NCBI RefSeq assembly: GCF_004768545.1
Contig: NZ_CP038635.1
Span: 1,426,001 to 1,490,000 of the forward strand
Direction: 5' to 3'
Origin: Cupriavidus oxalaticus
Lineage (GTDB): Bacteria > Pseudomonadota > Gammaproteobacteria > Burkholderiales > Burkholderiaceae
DNA: 64,000 nucleotides
The position numbers were made by a program, and so were the translations under genes. Every line of letters begins with the position of its first letter. Within the stretch, counting starts at the first letter, position 1. Under the pieces are notes generated by a model, which saw only the letters and a list, made by a program, of their open reading frames with translations, ran no database searches and had not been told where the DNA came from. This document shows, piece after piece, positions 44,427 through 53,824 of the stretch.

Positions 44427-47400
44427 ATGTCGATAATGGGTTTGGGCTGGTTCGGATTCTCGACTTTCTGGGTGCTGCCGCTGGTCTGGCGGATGGCCGG
44501 GCGCTGGCTTGCCGGCGATCGCCGTCTGGCCGGGCCGGGCTCGCTGCGTACCTGGCTCGGTACGCTGGCGGTGCTGTGTGCCAGCGCCAGCCTGGAGGCG
44601 CTCACCGGCGGGTCCGACCCGGAGTCCAGCGCGGGCGGTTCCGCGGGACGCGCGCTTGCCGGCATGTTCGGCAACCTGTTCGGCTGGACCGGTGCCTTGC
44701 TGCTGATGCTGGGCGTGCTGGCGCTGGCGGCACCGATGGTGTTCGGCGAAACCTGGCGCAGCCTGTTCGCGCGCAAGCCGCGCCGCGCGGCGGACCCTGA
44801 TGCCCCGACAGACGAGCCGGCGCCGGCCTTCACCAACCCGTTCGCCAATACTTTCACGCCGCAGGCGCCGCGCGAAGCCGAGCGCCGCGAGGCCGCCACC
44901 GGCGCCCAGGGCAACTGGAGCGCGCCGCCCCAGCGCCACCGCAGTTTCGAAGCGGTTTCGGCGCGGCGCCAGCCCGCGTGGCAGCCGCCGCGGCGTACCC
45001 GTGAATCGCCGCCGCAGCCGGGCGAGATCTGGCTGCATGCTGCCGATGCGCCGGCCGCGGGCAAGACCGTGCGCGCCGCGGGACCCTCCGCTGCGGCAGG
45101 CGCGGCCCAGGCCGTTGCGCAGGCGGCGCCGGCAGCACGGCCTGCGCCGGCGCCGGCGCCACGCAAGCCCGCAGCGGCCGCAGCGGCCGCAGTGGCTGCA
45201 GCGCCGGCACAGGCAGCAGCGGCCGCACGTCCTGCGCAACCCCCGCGCGCAACCGTCGTCAGCAGCCCGTTCCGACAGCCGCAGCCATTGGTGCGCTCGT
45301 CGATCACGACTTTGCCGGAGGCGCAGGCGAAGGCGGCGGCAACGGTGCCATTGGCTGCGCTCTCGCCTGCCGCAGAGGTTGTGCCTGCCGCGGCGGCCGG
45401 CGTTGTCCAGGCAGCAGTCGAGCCGGCGATTGCCATCGCCAAGCCGGCGGTGCCGGAAACGCCGGTGGCCGAGGCCGACACGGCTGTCGCCGCTGACACA
45501 GTTGTGATCGAGCCCGACGACGCGGCGCCGGTCACGCCGGCAGGGGCGGCAGAATCGGCAGAGCCGGCAGAGCCGGCAGAGCCGGCTGCGCAGCCGGCTA
45601 TCGACAAGGACATTGCCGGCGACATCGACGCCGTCACGCTGGCAGCAATCCGGCAGGAAGCGCTGGACCTGCTGGCCGAGTTGCAGGCGCTGGCGGGCAA
45701 GGCCAGGCAGCCTGCGTCCGTAACGGAAGTCGCCGCAGTTCCTGAAAGTCCCGCAATCACGGCGGCGCTGGCCGACATTGCCGACGCGACGGATGCTGCG
45801 GACGAAATCGATGCTGCGCCGAAGGATGAAGCAGACGGCCTGGTCCCGGCAGGCGAAACTGAGGTCGAAAGCCAGCCTGTGGGCGCCGTGCCGGCTGACG
45901 ACACTGACGATCTCGGTGCCGTGGCACAGGCCGTCGCTACCTCGGCGATGGAGGAGGAGAGTGGGGCTGCACCGGCCTCGGCCGACCCTGCCGCCGAGCG
46001 GGACACGGAAACGCTGATGGACGGTAACGGTCTGGTCGGCGAAGCGGTTGCTGATAGGGGGGCAGGCGAACCTCATGCGGAGGCGGAGGTCGCTGAGGCC
46101 GTTGAGGTTGCTGAATCGGCCGAGGTCGTTGAGTCGGCTGAGGTCGTTGAGTCGGCTGAGGTCGTTGAGTCGGCTGAGGTCGTTGAGGCAGCTGAAGCAG
46201 TTGAGACTGTTGAAGCAGTCGAGTCAACCGAAGCTATCCAGCCGGAACAAGAGCTAGCGGCTGCCGCGATCGAGGCGGCAGCGGAACCTGCGGAAGCGAC
46301 CGTCGCACCCGAGCCGGCACCGCCCCCGATCGCCGCGCCCCTGGCCAAGCCCCGCATCGTCCTGCCGGCCGTGGTCGGCCGCACGGTGCCGCTGGGCTCG
46401 AGCCAGCCCGCTCCCGCACCCGCACCGGTTCCCGAACCGCCCGCGCCCCGCCCGCCGGTCGACTACCGCCTGCCGCCCGCCGACCTGCTGGAAAACCAGC
46501 TCGACAGCGGCGAGCAGGTGTCGGAAGAGCGCCTTCGCGACACCGGTGAACTGATCGCGCAGCGCCTGGCCGAGTTCAAGGTACCCGTCGCCGTGGTCGG
46601 CGCCGATGCCGGCCCGGTCATCACGCGCTTCGAGGTAGAGCCCGCCATGGGCGTGCGCGGCGCGCAAGTCGTGGGTCTGATGAAGGATCTTGCCCGCGCG
46701 CTCGGCGTGACCTCGATCCGCGTGGTCGAGACCATCCCCGGCAAGACCTGCATGGGCCTGGAGCTGCCCAATGCGCGCCGGCAGATGATCCGGCTGTCCG
46801 AGATCGTCCAGGCGGCCTCGTTCCAGGCACACCATTCGCGCCTGGTGCTGGCGATGGGCAAGGACATCACCGGCAATCCGGTGGTCACCGACCTGGCGCG
46901 CGCGCCGCACCTGCTGGTGGCGGGCACCACGGGTTCGGGCAAGTCGGTCGCGGTCAACGCCATGATCCTGTCGATGCTGTACAAGGCCACGCCGGAAGAT
47001 GTGCGCCTGATCATGATCGACCCCAAGATGCTCGAGCTCTCGGTCTACGAGGGCATCCCGCACCTGCTGTCGCCGGTGGTCACCGACATGAAGCAGGCCG
47101 CGCACGCGCTCAACTGGTGCGTCGGCGAGATGGAAAAGCGCTACAAGCTGATGTCGGCGCTGGGCGTGCGCAACCTGGCCGGCTACAACCAGAAGATCCG
47201 CGCCGCCGAGGCGGCGGAGCGCAAGGTGCCCAACCCGTTCTCGCTGACGCCGGACGCGCCCGAGCCGCTGTCGCGGCTGCCGATGATCGTGGTGGTGATC
47301 GACGAGCTGGCCGACCTGATGATGGTCGCGGGCAAGAAGATCGAAGAACTGATCGCGCGTTTGGCCCAGAAGGCCCGCGCCGCCGGCATCCACCTGATCC

Positions 47401-47942
47401 TGGCGACGCAGCGACCGTCGGTCGACGTGATCACCGGGCTGATCAAGGCCAATATCCCGACGCGGGTGGCGTTCCAGGTCTCGTCCAAGATCGACTCGCG
47501 CACCATCCTCGACCAGATGGGCGCCGAGAGCCTGCTCGGCCAGGGCGACATGCTGTTCCTGCCGCCGGGCACCGGCTACCCGCAGCGCGTGCACGGCGCC
47601 TTCGTCGCCGACGAGGAAGTGCACCGCGTGGTAGAGCACTGGAAGCAATTCGGCGAGCCGGATTACGATGAAGCCATCCTGGCCGGCGACCCGGCCGAGG
47701 CCGGCGGCGCCGACCTGTTCGGCGAAGGCAGCGGCGATGGCGAAGCCGATCCGCTGTATGACGAAGCCGCGTCCTTCGTGCTGACCAGCCGGCGCGCCTC
47801 GATCTCGGCAGTGCAGCGCCAGCTGCGCATCGGCTACAACCGCGCCGCGCGTTTGATCGAGCAGATGGAAGTCGCCGGGCTGGTGTCGCCAATGGGCCGC
47901 AACGGCGCGCGCGACGTGCTGGCGCCGGGGCCGGCGGACTGA
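44427..47942 (+). CDS. ftsK: FtsK/SpoIIIE-family DNA translocase with long Ala/Glu-rich linker
   Basis: Septal DNA pump of 1171 residues that clears chromosome dimers and directs XerCD recombination. The N-terminus (1-110) has only two or three hydrophobic stretches, fewer than the four helices of E. coli FtsK. A very long low-complexity Ala/Pro/Glu linker (about 115-680) follows, including an 18-bp tandem repeat (EVVESA units). The alpha/beta motor has Walker [10 protein letters not shown] (about 832-840) and Walker [11 protein letters not shown] (about 954-963). The C-terminal gamma winged helix (about 1100-1165, [27 protein letters not shown]) reads KOPS. Upstream, TACAAT at 44396 may be a -10. 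Burkholderiales often have two FtsK paralogues; which one this is cannot be told. Confidence 0.92.
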   Translation: MSIMGLGWFGFSTFWVLPLVWRMAGRWLAGDRRLAGPGSLRTWLGTLAVLCASASLEALTGGSDPESSAGGSAGRALAGMFGNLFGWTGALLLMLGVLALAAPMVFGETWRSLFARKPRRAADPDAPTDEPAPAFTNPFANTFTPQAPREAERREAATGAQGNWSAPPQRHRSFEAVSARRQPAWQPPRRTRESPPQPGEIWLHAADAPAAGKTVRAAGPSAAAGAAQAVAQAAPAARPAPAPAPRKPAAAAAAAVAAAPAQAAAAARPAQPPRATVVSSPFRQPQPLVRSSITTLPEAQAKAAATVPLAALSPAAEVVPAAAAGVVQAAVEPAIAIAKPAVPETPVAEADTAVAADTVVIEPDDAAPVTPAGAAESAEPAEPAEPAAQPAIDKDIAGDIDAVTLAAIRQEALDLLAELQALAGKARQPASVTEVAAVPESPAITAALADIADATDAADEIDAAPKDEADGLVPAGETEVESQPVGAVPADDTDDLGAVAQAVATSAMEEESGAAPASADPAAERDTETLMDGNGLVGEAVADRGAGEPHAEAEVAEAVEVAESAEVVESAEVVESAEVVESAEVVEAAEAVETVEAVESTEAIQPEQELAAAAIEAAAEPAEATVAPEPAPPPIAAPLAKPRIVLPAVVGRTVPLGSSQPAPAPAPVPEPPAPRPPVDYRLPPADLLENQLDSGEQVSEERLRDTGELIAQRLAEFKVPVAVVGADAGPVITRFEVEPAMGVRGAQVVGLMKDLARALGVTSIRVVETIPGKTCMGLELPNARRQMIRLSEIVQAASFQAHHSRLVLAMGKDITGNPVVTDLARAPHLLVAGTTGSGKSVAVNAMILSMLYKATPEDVRLIMIDPKMLELSVYEGIPHLLSPVVTDMKQAAHALNWCVGEMEKRYKLMSALGVRNLAGYNQKIRAAEAAERKVPNPFSLTPDAPEPLSRLPMIVVVIDELADLMMVAGKKIEELIARLAQKARAAGIHLILATQRPSVDVITGLIKANIPTRVAFQVSSKIDSRTILDQMGAESLLGQGDMLFLPPGTGYPQRVHGAFVADEEVHRVVEHWKQFGEPDYDEAILAGDPAEAGGADLFGEGSGDGEADPLYDEAASFVLTSRRASISAVQRQLRIGYNRAARLIEQMEVAGLVSPMGRNGARDVLAPGPAD
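46122..46193 (+). repeat. 18-bp tandem repeat inside ftsK encoding EVVESA units
   Basis: GAGGTCGTTGAGTCGGCT starts at 46122, 46140 and 46158 as exact copies, with a diverged copy at 46176; weaker related units extend on both sides (about 46086-46240). Because 18 is a multiple of three, copy-number change would keep the frame and only lengthen or shorten the linker. Confidence 0.88.
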
Positions 47943-47968
47943 CACGACGTTACCTTCCGGAGGCGATG

Positions 47969-48310
47969 ATGGCGCTCGAGCATGGAAGCTTGCTGGCCGC
48001 TGTGCCGGTGAACCTGGCGGAAGAAGTGTTCGAGCCGCTGCTGGCTCGGCCTGGCCTGAAGATCGAGCGGATCGTCTCCAACGGGCAGGCCAGTCCGGCA
48101 GGGTTCTGGTACGACAGCGCGGAAGCCGAGTGGGTGCTGCTGGTCAGCGGCAGTGCTGCGCTGGAGATTGAAGGTGAGGCAGTTCAGCATGTGATGCGGC
48201 CCGGCGACTGGCTGCACTTGCCGGCGCATTGCCGGCATCGTGTGGCATGGACTGACGAAACGCAGCCGACGGTTTGGTTGGCGGTGCATTACGGGGGCGG
48301 TGACAGCTAG
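47969..48310 (+). CDS. Small cupin-domain protein
   Basis: Cupin of 113 residues: SPAGFWYDSAEAEWVLLVSGSAALEIEG and MRPGDWLHLPAHCRHRVAWTDE are the two cupin motifs, with His residues for a metal in the second (PAHCRHRV). The start at 47969 is preferred to the adjacent ATG at 47966 because GGAGG then has better spacing. It begins 26 bases after ftsK. Members of this family are small single-domain proteins of unknown function, sometimes with phosphoribosylaminoimidazole-like annotations. No link with ftsK is evident. Confidence 0.85.
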   Translation: MALEHGSLLAAVPVNLAEEVFEPLLARPGLKIERIVSNGQASPAGFWYDSAEAEWVLLVSGSAALEIEGEAVQHVMRPGDWLHLPAHCRHRVAWTDETQPTVWLAVHYGGGDS

Positions 48311-48367
48311 ACCGTGTCCCGCGACAGCGCATGTTGCTGGCTATCGAGGCCGGTCCTCAGTCACCCC

Positions 48368-48964
48368 TCACCCCTCAGCCTGATCCGGAAACACCGGCTC
48401 GCCAAGATTCAGCATCAACCGGTTCGCCCACGCAAAGATCGCGACCGAGTGGATCAGGTCGAGGATCTCCGCATCCGTCACCCCCGCATCGCGCAGCGGT
48501 TTGAGCAGTGCCGCGGTTACCTCCGCCGGCCGCTCCGTCAGTTCGATTGAGAACTGCGCGATCGCTTTCTCACGCGCGGTGGTCCCCGCCGAGCGCGGGT
48601 CCTCGAACACTTCCCGGATCACGTCATTGCGCTTGGCCAGTTGCTCGAAGCGCTGCGCATGCACCGACGCGCAGTACACGCAGCCATTGATGCGCGACAC
48701 CACCGTGGTCGCCAGCTCGCGCTCGGCGCGCGGCATGCCGCCGGGTGCGTACATGATGGCGTTGAAGGCGGTGGAGCGCTGGCGCAGGATCTCGGGCTGG
48801 TGCACCAGGAAGCGGTAGTAGTCCTGCACCTTGGCCTTGGGATGGCTTTCTTCCAGCACGGCAACCTGTTCGGGCGTGGCCTGGTCCAGTTCGACAATAT
48901 CGAGCCAAGCCTTCCAGTCCAGCACTTCGTTGGTAAAGCCGTGGGATTTGATGATCTCGCTCAT
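48368..48964 (-). CDS. Peroxidase-related protein, carboxymuconolactone decarboxylase fold (AhpD-like)
   Basis: All-helical AhpD-like protein of 198 residues. The redox motif C95-V-Y-C98-A-S-V-H102 is intact, the CxxC...H arrangement of alkylhydroperoxidases, and RQRSTAFNAIMYAPGG and ERELATTVVSRINGC match the family described as uncharacterised peroxidase-related enzymes. It could reduce organic peroxides. Its ATG overlaps the stop of the neighbouring CMD-domain gene by four bases, so both are made together. It is the last gene of the LysR-monooxygenase operon. Confidence 0.85.
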   Translation of the reverse strand: MSEIIKSHGFTNEVLDWKAWLDIVELDQATPEQVAVLEESHPKAKVQDYYRFLVHQPEILRQRSTAFNAIMYAPGGMPRAERELATTVVSRINGCVYCASVHAQRFEQLAKRNDVIREVFEDPRSAGTTAREKAIAQFSIELTERPAEVTAALLKPLRDAGVTDAEILDLIHSVAIFAWANRLMLNLGEPVFPDQAEG

Positions 48965-49494
48965 GCCTGGGCTCCTGCAGTGTCGTTCAATGCCTTCAAG
49001 GCGTCCAGGCCGGCTACCAGCCGAACCTGGTACGACAGGAAGGCAATCAGCTGCGCCAGCGTGACCACGGCGGGCGTGCTCAGGCCCGCTGCGGGCAGCG
49101 CCTGCAGCGCGGCCTTGTCGCCTTCGACGGGTTTTTCGATCAGCGTGCGGGTGAACGCGAGCATCGCGCGCAGGCGCGGCTCGGCGATCTCCTGAGGCTG
49201 GCCTTCGGCGGCGGCGCGCACGTGCGCGGCATCGGCGCCGAGTTGTTCCAGCCGCGCGCGGTAGTGCGCCGCCAGCGCCGCGGAGGGCGTCAGGCGCGCC
49301 GCGTACAGCGCGACCAGCAGGCGTTCTTCGAGCGAAAGGCCGGGCAGGGCCGGGTCGAACAGGGCGTCATGGCTGCCCTGGGTGGCGGCCACGACCTTGT
49401 CGCGCTGATGGCGCAGCGCGTAAGTGGCGCTGCCGGGCACCAGGCCGGTGAGCTGGTCGATCAGGTCGACCGCGGGGGCGGAGGTCTGGGTCAT
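48961..49494 (-). CDS. CMD-domain protein without cysteines
   Basis: Protein of 177 residues with the carboxymuconolactone-decarboxylase-like helical fold (LSLEERLLVALYAARLTPSAALAAHYRARLEQLG, and LIAFLSYQVRLVAGLDALK). It contains no cysteine at all, so it cannot perform AhpD-type thiol chemistry itself; pairing with the CxxC-bearing neighbour, whose gene it overlaps by four bases, suggests a hetero-complex or a non-redox function. It follows the monooxygenase gene by 50 bases. The family is known as CMD-domain proteins of the Avi_7170 type, function undetermined. Confidence 0.8.
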   Translation of the reverse strand: MTQTSAPAVDLIDQLTGLVPGSATYALRHQRDKVVAATQGSHDALFDPALPGLSLEERLLVALYAARLTPSAALAAHYRARLEQLGADAAHVRAAAEGQPQEIAEPRLRAMLAFTRTLIEKPVEGDKAALQALPAAGLSTPAVVTLAQLIAFLSYQVRLVAGLDALKALNDTAGAQA

Positions 49495-49544
49495 CGGACT
49501 CTGTTGGTTCGGAAGTATCGGTTCAAGGTTCAAGGTATTTGCGC

Positions 49545-51011
49545 TCAGGCCTGCGCGGTGCGCAGAGCCGGCGGCAGCGCCGGGGTCCATTCGTCGCCGA
49601 AGACTTCCGGCTCGGCAAAGGCCTGCAACGCGGCATAGTGCAGTTCGACGTCTTCCCGGTACAGCAGCGCGGCGATGCCCTGGCCGAGCCGGCGCGCGCC
49701 GTCGCTGATCGCCGGGATATCGCCGGAAATGGTGCCGTGCGACAGCGCCGCCGGATAGCAGAAGCAGTGGATGCGCGACAGGCCAGGGCACGCGCCCGGT
49801 TTTTTTTCCTGGAATTCAAACGATTCGCCCAGGTCCGGCGAATCGGACAGCTCGCGGTCTTCCTGGCCTGCCGGCGGCACGTAGCGGTCGCGCCAGTAGC
49901 GGATATGCGGGGCAAAGGCGGCAAATTCCGCCCGGGTTTCCAGGTCGATGCGGAAGCCGGTCGAGAAGATCAGGAAATCCAGCTCGAAGGTGCCCCGCGG
50001 CGTGGCGACATGCAGCACGTCGCCACGCACTTCGACCGACTCCAGCGCCGCGCCCAGGTTGAAATGCGCATTGGCATGGCGCGAAACCCGCAGCGTGCTG
50101 CCGCGCGGCGGCGGCACCTGCTCGGTGTTGATGTAGTTTCGCAGCCGCCATTTCCAGGCATCCGGAAGGCCATAGTGGCCGTGGGTCAGCCCCGGGTTGC
50201 CGGCACCCTTGCTCTTGTTGACACGCGGGATGTCCTGGCGCCGCACCAGCATCTCGACGGAGGCCGCGCCGGCTTCAAGCGCGGTGGCGGCGCTGTCCAT
50301 CGCCGACGCGCCGGCGCCAACCACCCCCACGCGCTTGCCGCGCAGCGTGGCGTAGTCCATCTCGTCGGACGAGTGCGCCCACAGGTGGCGCGGCAGCGCC
50401 TCCGCCAGCGGAGGCACGTAGGCGCCGCCGAGGCCGTCGCGGCCGGTCGCCAGCACCACGCGGCGCGCGAGGACGGTCAGCGGGCCTGCGGGGGACCGCA
50501 TCGACAGCGACACCAGGCCATCGGCGCGCGGCACGATCTGTTCGACGCGGTGCTCATTGCGGATATCGAGGTCCAGCACCTGCCGGTACCAGCGCAGGTA
50601 GTCCATCCATTGCAGCCGCGGGATCTTGTCCAGCGCCTGCCATGCGTCTTCACCGAACTGCGCCTCGAACCAGGCGCGGAAGGTCAGCGCCGGCAGCCCC
50701 AGCGCGGGGCCGGTCAGCTGCTTGGGCGAACGCAGCGTTTCCATGCGCGCCGTGGTGGCCCATGGGCCCTCGAAGCCGGCCGGCGCGCGGTCGAAGGCGC
50801 GCACGCGGATGCCAAGGTGCGCCAGCGTGGCGCTGGCCGCCAGGCCGGCCATGCCGCCGCCGATCACGGCGACGTCGAGCACGTCACGGCCGTCGTGGGT
50901 GCGCGGCATGGTCCACGGCTTTGCGGGCAGTTCCAGCCAGGACAGGTCCTGGCGCAGGCGTGCCTCGAGGGCGGGCAGGCCGGCGGGGGTGGTAGTGGTG
51001 GGGTCAGTCAT
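49545..51011 (-). CDS. FAD/NAD(P)-binding flavin monooxygenase-like protein
   Basis: Class B-type flavoprotein of 488 residues. It has an FAD Rossmann motif GGGMAG (51-56), a second nucleotide motif VGAGASAMD (about 225-233) and ATGRDGLGG plus FSTGFRIDL typical of Baeyer-Villiger or N-oxygenase-like enzymes. The start codon overlaps the end of the LysR gene by eight bases. Likely role: oxygenation of a small organic molecule, with the CMD proteins handling the product. The exact BVMO fingerprint was not found, so the reaction remains open. Confidence 0.83.
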   Translation of the reverse strand: MTDPTTTTPAGLPALEARLRQDLSWLELPAKPWTMPRTHDGRDVLDVAVIGGGMAGLAASATLAHLGIRVRAFDRAPAGFEGPWATTARMETLRSPKQLTGPALGLPALTFRAWFEAQFGEDAWQALDKIPRLQWMDYLRWYRQVLDLDIRNEHRVEQIVPRADGLVSLSMRSPAGPLTVLARRVVLATGRDGLGGAYVPPLAEALPRHLWAHSSDEMDYATLRGKRVGVVGAGASAMDSAATALEAGAASVEMLVRRQDIPRVNKSKGAGNPGLTHGHYGLPDAWKWRLRNYINTEQVPPPRGSTLRVSRHANAHFNLGAALESVEVRGDVLHVATPRGTFELDFLIFSTGFRIDLETRAEFAAFAPHIRYWRDRYVPPAGQEDRELSDSPDLGESFEFQEKKPGACPGLSRIHCFCYPAALSHGTISGDIPAISDGARRLGQGIAALLYREDVELHYAALQAFAEPEVFGDEWTPALPPALRTAQA

Positions 51012-52014
51012 GGCTGGGAAGATCGGTGTCCGGTGAAAACAAGTCGGTGCCGGCGCCGGTGTCGCCGTACAGCGATTGCAGCAGCGCGCCGTGCTCGGCC
51101 GCATCGCGCAGCAGCAGGTCCGGCAGCAGCGCGGCGGCGGCATCGGCCGCCGCCTGCACCAGCGCCAGCACGGCGGTGCTGGCCGGTCGCGCCTGCGGCG
51201 TGATGACGCCGAAGTAGAACGGGATATCCGCGTCGATCGGGCGCACCGCGATGTCGGTCAGCGGCAGCCCGCGTGCGGTCACGGGCTCCAGCAGCGCAAT
51301 GCCAAGCCCGGCGCGGACCAGCGTCAGCGCGTTGATCGAGGTGTTGGTGTCAATCACGCCGGCGGCCGGCACGCCCGCACTGGCCAGCGCCCGGTCCACG
51401 CGGCGGCGCAGCCGGTAGGGGTTCTGCATGGTGACGATGCGGCGCGCGCGGCAATCCTGCAGTGAAATCGCTGCCTGTGCCGCGAGCGGATCGTCGCCGC
51501 GCACCGCCGCCACGCAAGCCGACTGGCCGATCCAGTGCACGGTTACGCCGCGGTGTTCCAGCGGCAGGCTGTTCAGCCCGATGTCGGCGGCGCCGGTCAG
51601 CACGGCATGCACCACCTGTTCCGGCGATACGGCCTGCACGGCCACGCGTTCCGGCGCGCACTGGCCGCGCTCGAACGCCAGCGCCAGCGCGGGCGGCAGC
51701 AGGCCGGCGGCCAGTGCCGGCGTGGCGGCGATGCGCAACGGCCGGCCGTCGCCGCGTGCCAGCGCCGCGGCCCGGCTGCGGATCTGCTGCATGCCGGCCA
51801 GCGTCTGCTCGACCTCGTCGTAGAGCAGGAAGCCCTGTTCCGTCGGACTGACGCGCGGGCCGCTGCGGGTGAACAGCGCAAAGCCGAGTTCGGCCTCCAG
51901 CTCCTGGATCAGGCGCGTGATGGCCGGCTGCGAGCGGCCGAGCAGGCGGCCCGCGGCGGTGACGCTGCCGGTGGTCACGACGGCGGCGAAGGCTTCCAGT
52001 TGCCGGATTTCCAT
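51004..52014 (-). CDS. LysR-family transcriptional regulator of the monooxygenase operon
   Basis: Regulator of 336 residues. The HTH (EIRQLEAFAAVVTTGSVTAAGRLLGRSQPAITRLIQELEAELG, about 2-45) and linker RSGPRVSPTEQG are clear; the effector domain starts near 90 (RPLRIAATPALAAGLLPPAL). It overlaps the monooxygenase gene, so it is encoded in the operon it likely controls. It is divergent from the osmoprotectant transporter gene with 138 bases between, and it could regulate both. The start is placed at the canonical MEIRQLEAF. Confidence 0.88.
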   Translation of the reverse strand: MEIRQLEAFAAVVTTGSVTAAGRLLGRSQPAITRLIQELEAELGFALFTRSGPRVSPTEQGFLLYDEVEQTLAGMQQIRSRAAALARGDGRPLRIAATPALAAGLLPPALALAFERGQCAPERVAVQAVSPEQVVHAVLTGAADIGLNSLPLEHRGVTVHWIGQSACVAAVRGDDPLAAQAAISLQDCRARRIVTMQNPYRLRRRVDRALASAGVPAAGVIDTNTSINALTLVRAGLGIALLEPVTARGLPLTDIAVRPIDADIPFYFGVITPQARPASTAVLALVQAAADAAAALLPDLLLRDAAEHGALLQSLYGDTGAGTDLFSPDTDLPSHD

Positions 52015-52152
52015 TGGTGTTGGCGATGTATGTTCAATCCGGATTCTGACGTGCTTATCATGCAGATGCCAAATACTATTTCGGGATAAGGCTATGCCGC
52101 GGCTATGATGTAGAGATGCCGGGAGCACACCGGCCCCCCAAAAAGGACGGAC

Positions 52153-53739
52153 GTGTTTGCCTGGCTCGGTGGCTATCGGCAGGTCAATGAAAGGACCACG
52201 CTGTGGCGCTTGACACTCTGGGTGCTCGCGACAGCACTCGTGGGAGCGGCGCCCGCGCAGGCCGCCGACCCCTTGCGCGTTGGCTCCAAGCGCTTTACCG
52301 AGTCCTATATCCTTGGCGAACTGCTGACGCAGGCCGCCGGTCCGCCGGGCACCGCGCAGCACCAGCAAGGGCTGGGCAATACCGCGATCGTGTTCGAGGC
52401 GCTCAAGGCCGGCAGCATCGACCTTTATCCCGACTACACCGGCACGCTCGCCGCGGAGATCCTGAAGCTGCCGCCCGGCGCCGGCCTGGACGCCATCCAG
52501 CGGGCACTGGCCCCGCTGGGATTGGGTGCGGCGATCCCGCTCGGCTTTGAAAACACCTACGCACTGGCCGTCTCCGACACCCGCCCGCCCAACCTGCGCC
52601 GGCTCAGCGACCTGGCCGCGCAGCCGCGGCTGCGGCTGGGCCTGTCGCATGAATTCCTCGGCCGGGCGGACGGCTGGCCCGGCCTTGCCAGCCGCTATCG
52701 CCTGCCGCAGCAGCCGGTCGGGCTGGACCACGGCGTTGCCTACGAGGCGCTGGCGGCGGGGCAGGTGGATGCGATCGACATCTATTCGACCGACGCCAAG
52801 ATCCTCAAGTACCGGCTGCGCGTGCTCGAAGACGACCGCCGCTATTTCCCGCGCTATGACGCCGTGGTGGTGTACCGGCTGGACGTGCCGCAGCGCTTCC
52901 CGCAGGCGTGGCAGGCGCTGCAGCGCTTGTCGGGCCGCATCAGCGCGGCCGACATGGTGGCAATGAACGCCGCGGCGGAGATCGACCGCAAGCCGTTCGA
53001 TCTCGTCGCGCGGGAGTTCGCGGCGCATGGCCCGAACCCCGGCGCCGAACCGGCCGCAGTACCGGCGTCCGCGGCGTCCGCGGCCTCGGTGGCAGGCACC
53101 AGCGATCGCGGCCTGCTGGGCGCGCTGCTTGGACCCGACACCAACCGGCTGGCGCGGCGCCATGTCGGCCTGGTGGCAGGCGCCGTCGGCGCCGCCACGC
53201 TGGCCGGCGTGCCGCTGGGCATCCTGGCTGCGCGCCGCCGGCGCACCGGCCAGGTGGTGCTGGGCGCCGTCAGCGTGCTGCAGACCGTGCCGTCGCTGGC
53301 CTTGCTGGCGATGCTGATCCCGCTGCTGGGCCGCATCGGCGTGTGGCCGGCGCTGGTGGCGCTGTTCCTGTATGCGTTGCTGCCGATCGTGCGCAACACC
53401 GCCACCGGACTGGAGCAGGTGCCGCCGGGCATGCGCGACGCTGCCCGCGCGCTCGGGCTGCGCGGCGGCCAGGTACTGCGCTACGTGGAACTGCCGCTGG
53501 CGCTGCCGGTGCTGCTGGCCGGCGTCAAGACCGCCGCCATCATCAGCGTGGGCACGGCCACGATCGCGGCCTTCGTCGGCGCCGGCGGCTTTGGCGAGCG
53601 CATCGCCACCGGGCTGGCGCTCAACGACACCACGCTGCTGCTGGCCGGCGCGATCCCGGCCGCGGTGCTGGCGCTCGCCGTGCAGGCCGCGTTCGAGACG
53701 CTGGAATGGGCGCTGCGCCGCCATCGCGACGCGCGCTGA
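52153..53739 (+). CDS. Osmoprotectant-type ABC transporter, substrate-binding and permease fused
   Basis: Fusion of 528 residues. After a long signal-like N-terminus (cut near AQA, residue 37) comes a glycine-betaine/choline-type binding domain (about 40-300; VGSKRFTESYILGELL, YPDYTGTLAAEIL, STDAKILKYRLRVLEDD). A membrane permease follows (about 320-528; VSVLQTVPSLALLAMLIPLLG, the EAA-like GMRDAARALGL, and GAGGFGERIATGLALND). The GTG start follows AAAAGGACGG. Binding part first and permease second is the reverse of OpuA-type fusions. No ATP-binding gene lies adjacent in the window. The substrate is probably a quaternary amine or similar; unproven. Confidence 0.87.
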   Translation: MFAWLGGYRQVNERTTLWRLTLWVLATALVGAAPAQAADPLRVGSKRFTESYILGELLTQAAGPPGTAQHQQGLGNTAIVFEALKAGSIDLYPDYTGTLAAEILKLPPGAGLDAIQRALAPLGLGAAIPLGFENTYALAVSDTRPPNLRRLSDLAAQPRLRLGLSHEFLGRADGWPGLASRYRLPQQPVGLDHGVAYEALAAGQVDAIDIYSTDAKILKYRLRVLEDDRRYFPRYDAVVVYRLDVPQRFPQAWQALQRLSGRISAADMVAMNAAAEIDRKPFDLVAREFAAHGPNPGAEPAAVPASAASAASVAGTSDRGLLGALLGPDTNRLARRHVGLVAGAVGAATLAGVPLGILAARRRRTGQVVLGAVSVLQTVPSLALLAMLIPLLGRIGVWPALVALFLYALLPIVRNTATGLEQVPPGMRDAARALGLRGGQVLRYVELPLALPVLLAGVKTAAIISVGTATIAAFVGAGGFGERIATGLALNDTTLLLAGAIPAAVLALAVQAAFETLEWALRRHRDAR

Positions 53740-53824
53740 GACCGCTGAGACCGCTGAGACCGCTGAGACCGCTGAGACCGCTCAGGCCGCTCAGGCCGCT
53801 CAGGCCGCTCAGGTCGCTCAGGTC
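53735..53824. repeat. Ten-unit 9-bp tandem array joining two convergent genes
   Basis: Five units GCTGAGACC (53735-53779), three GCTCAGGCC (53780-53806) and two GCTCAGGTC (53807-53824) run head to tail. The first unit contains the transporter stop TGA (53737-53739); the last contains the MocR-gene stop (TCA on the plus strand, 53818-53820). Because the period is nine, each of the first five units repeats an in-frame TGA for the plus-strand gene and each of the last five one for the minus-strand gene. CTGAG and CTCAG halves can pair into an interrupted hairpin. Confidence 0.9.

Noticed and set aside
43935..46076. Long minus-strand frames opposite the FtsK linker (Ala/Ser- or Arg/Gly-rich)
   Set aside because: They mirror the low-complexity ftsK linker and have no fold-like pattern; the plus-strand frame continues into a clear FtsK motor.
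52015..53724. Extension of the LysR frame upstream to give a 906-residue protein
   Set aside because: The canonical LysR start MEIRQLEAF is at 52014; the extension lies opposite the transporter gene and looks like antisense shadow.
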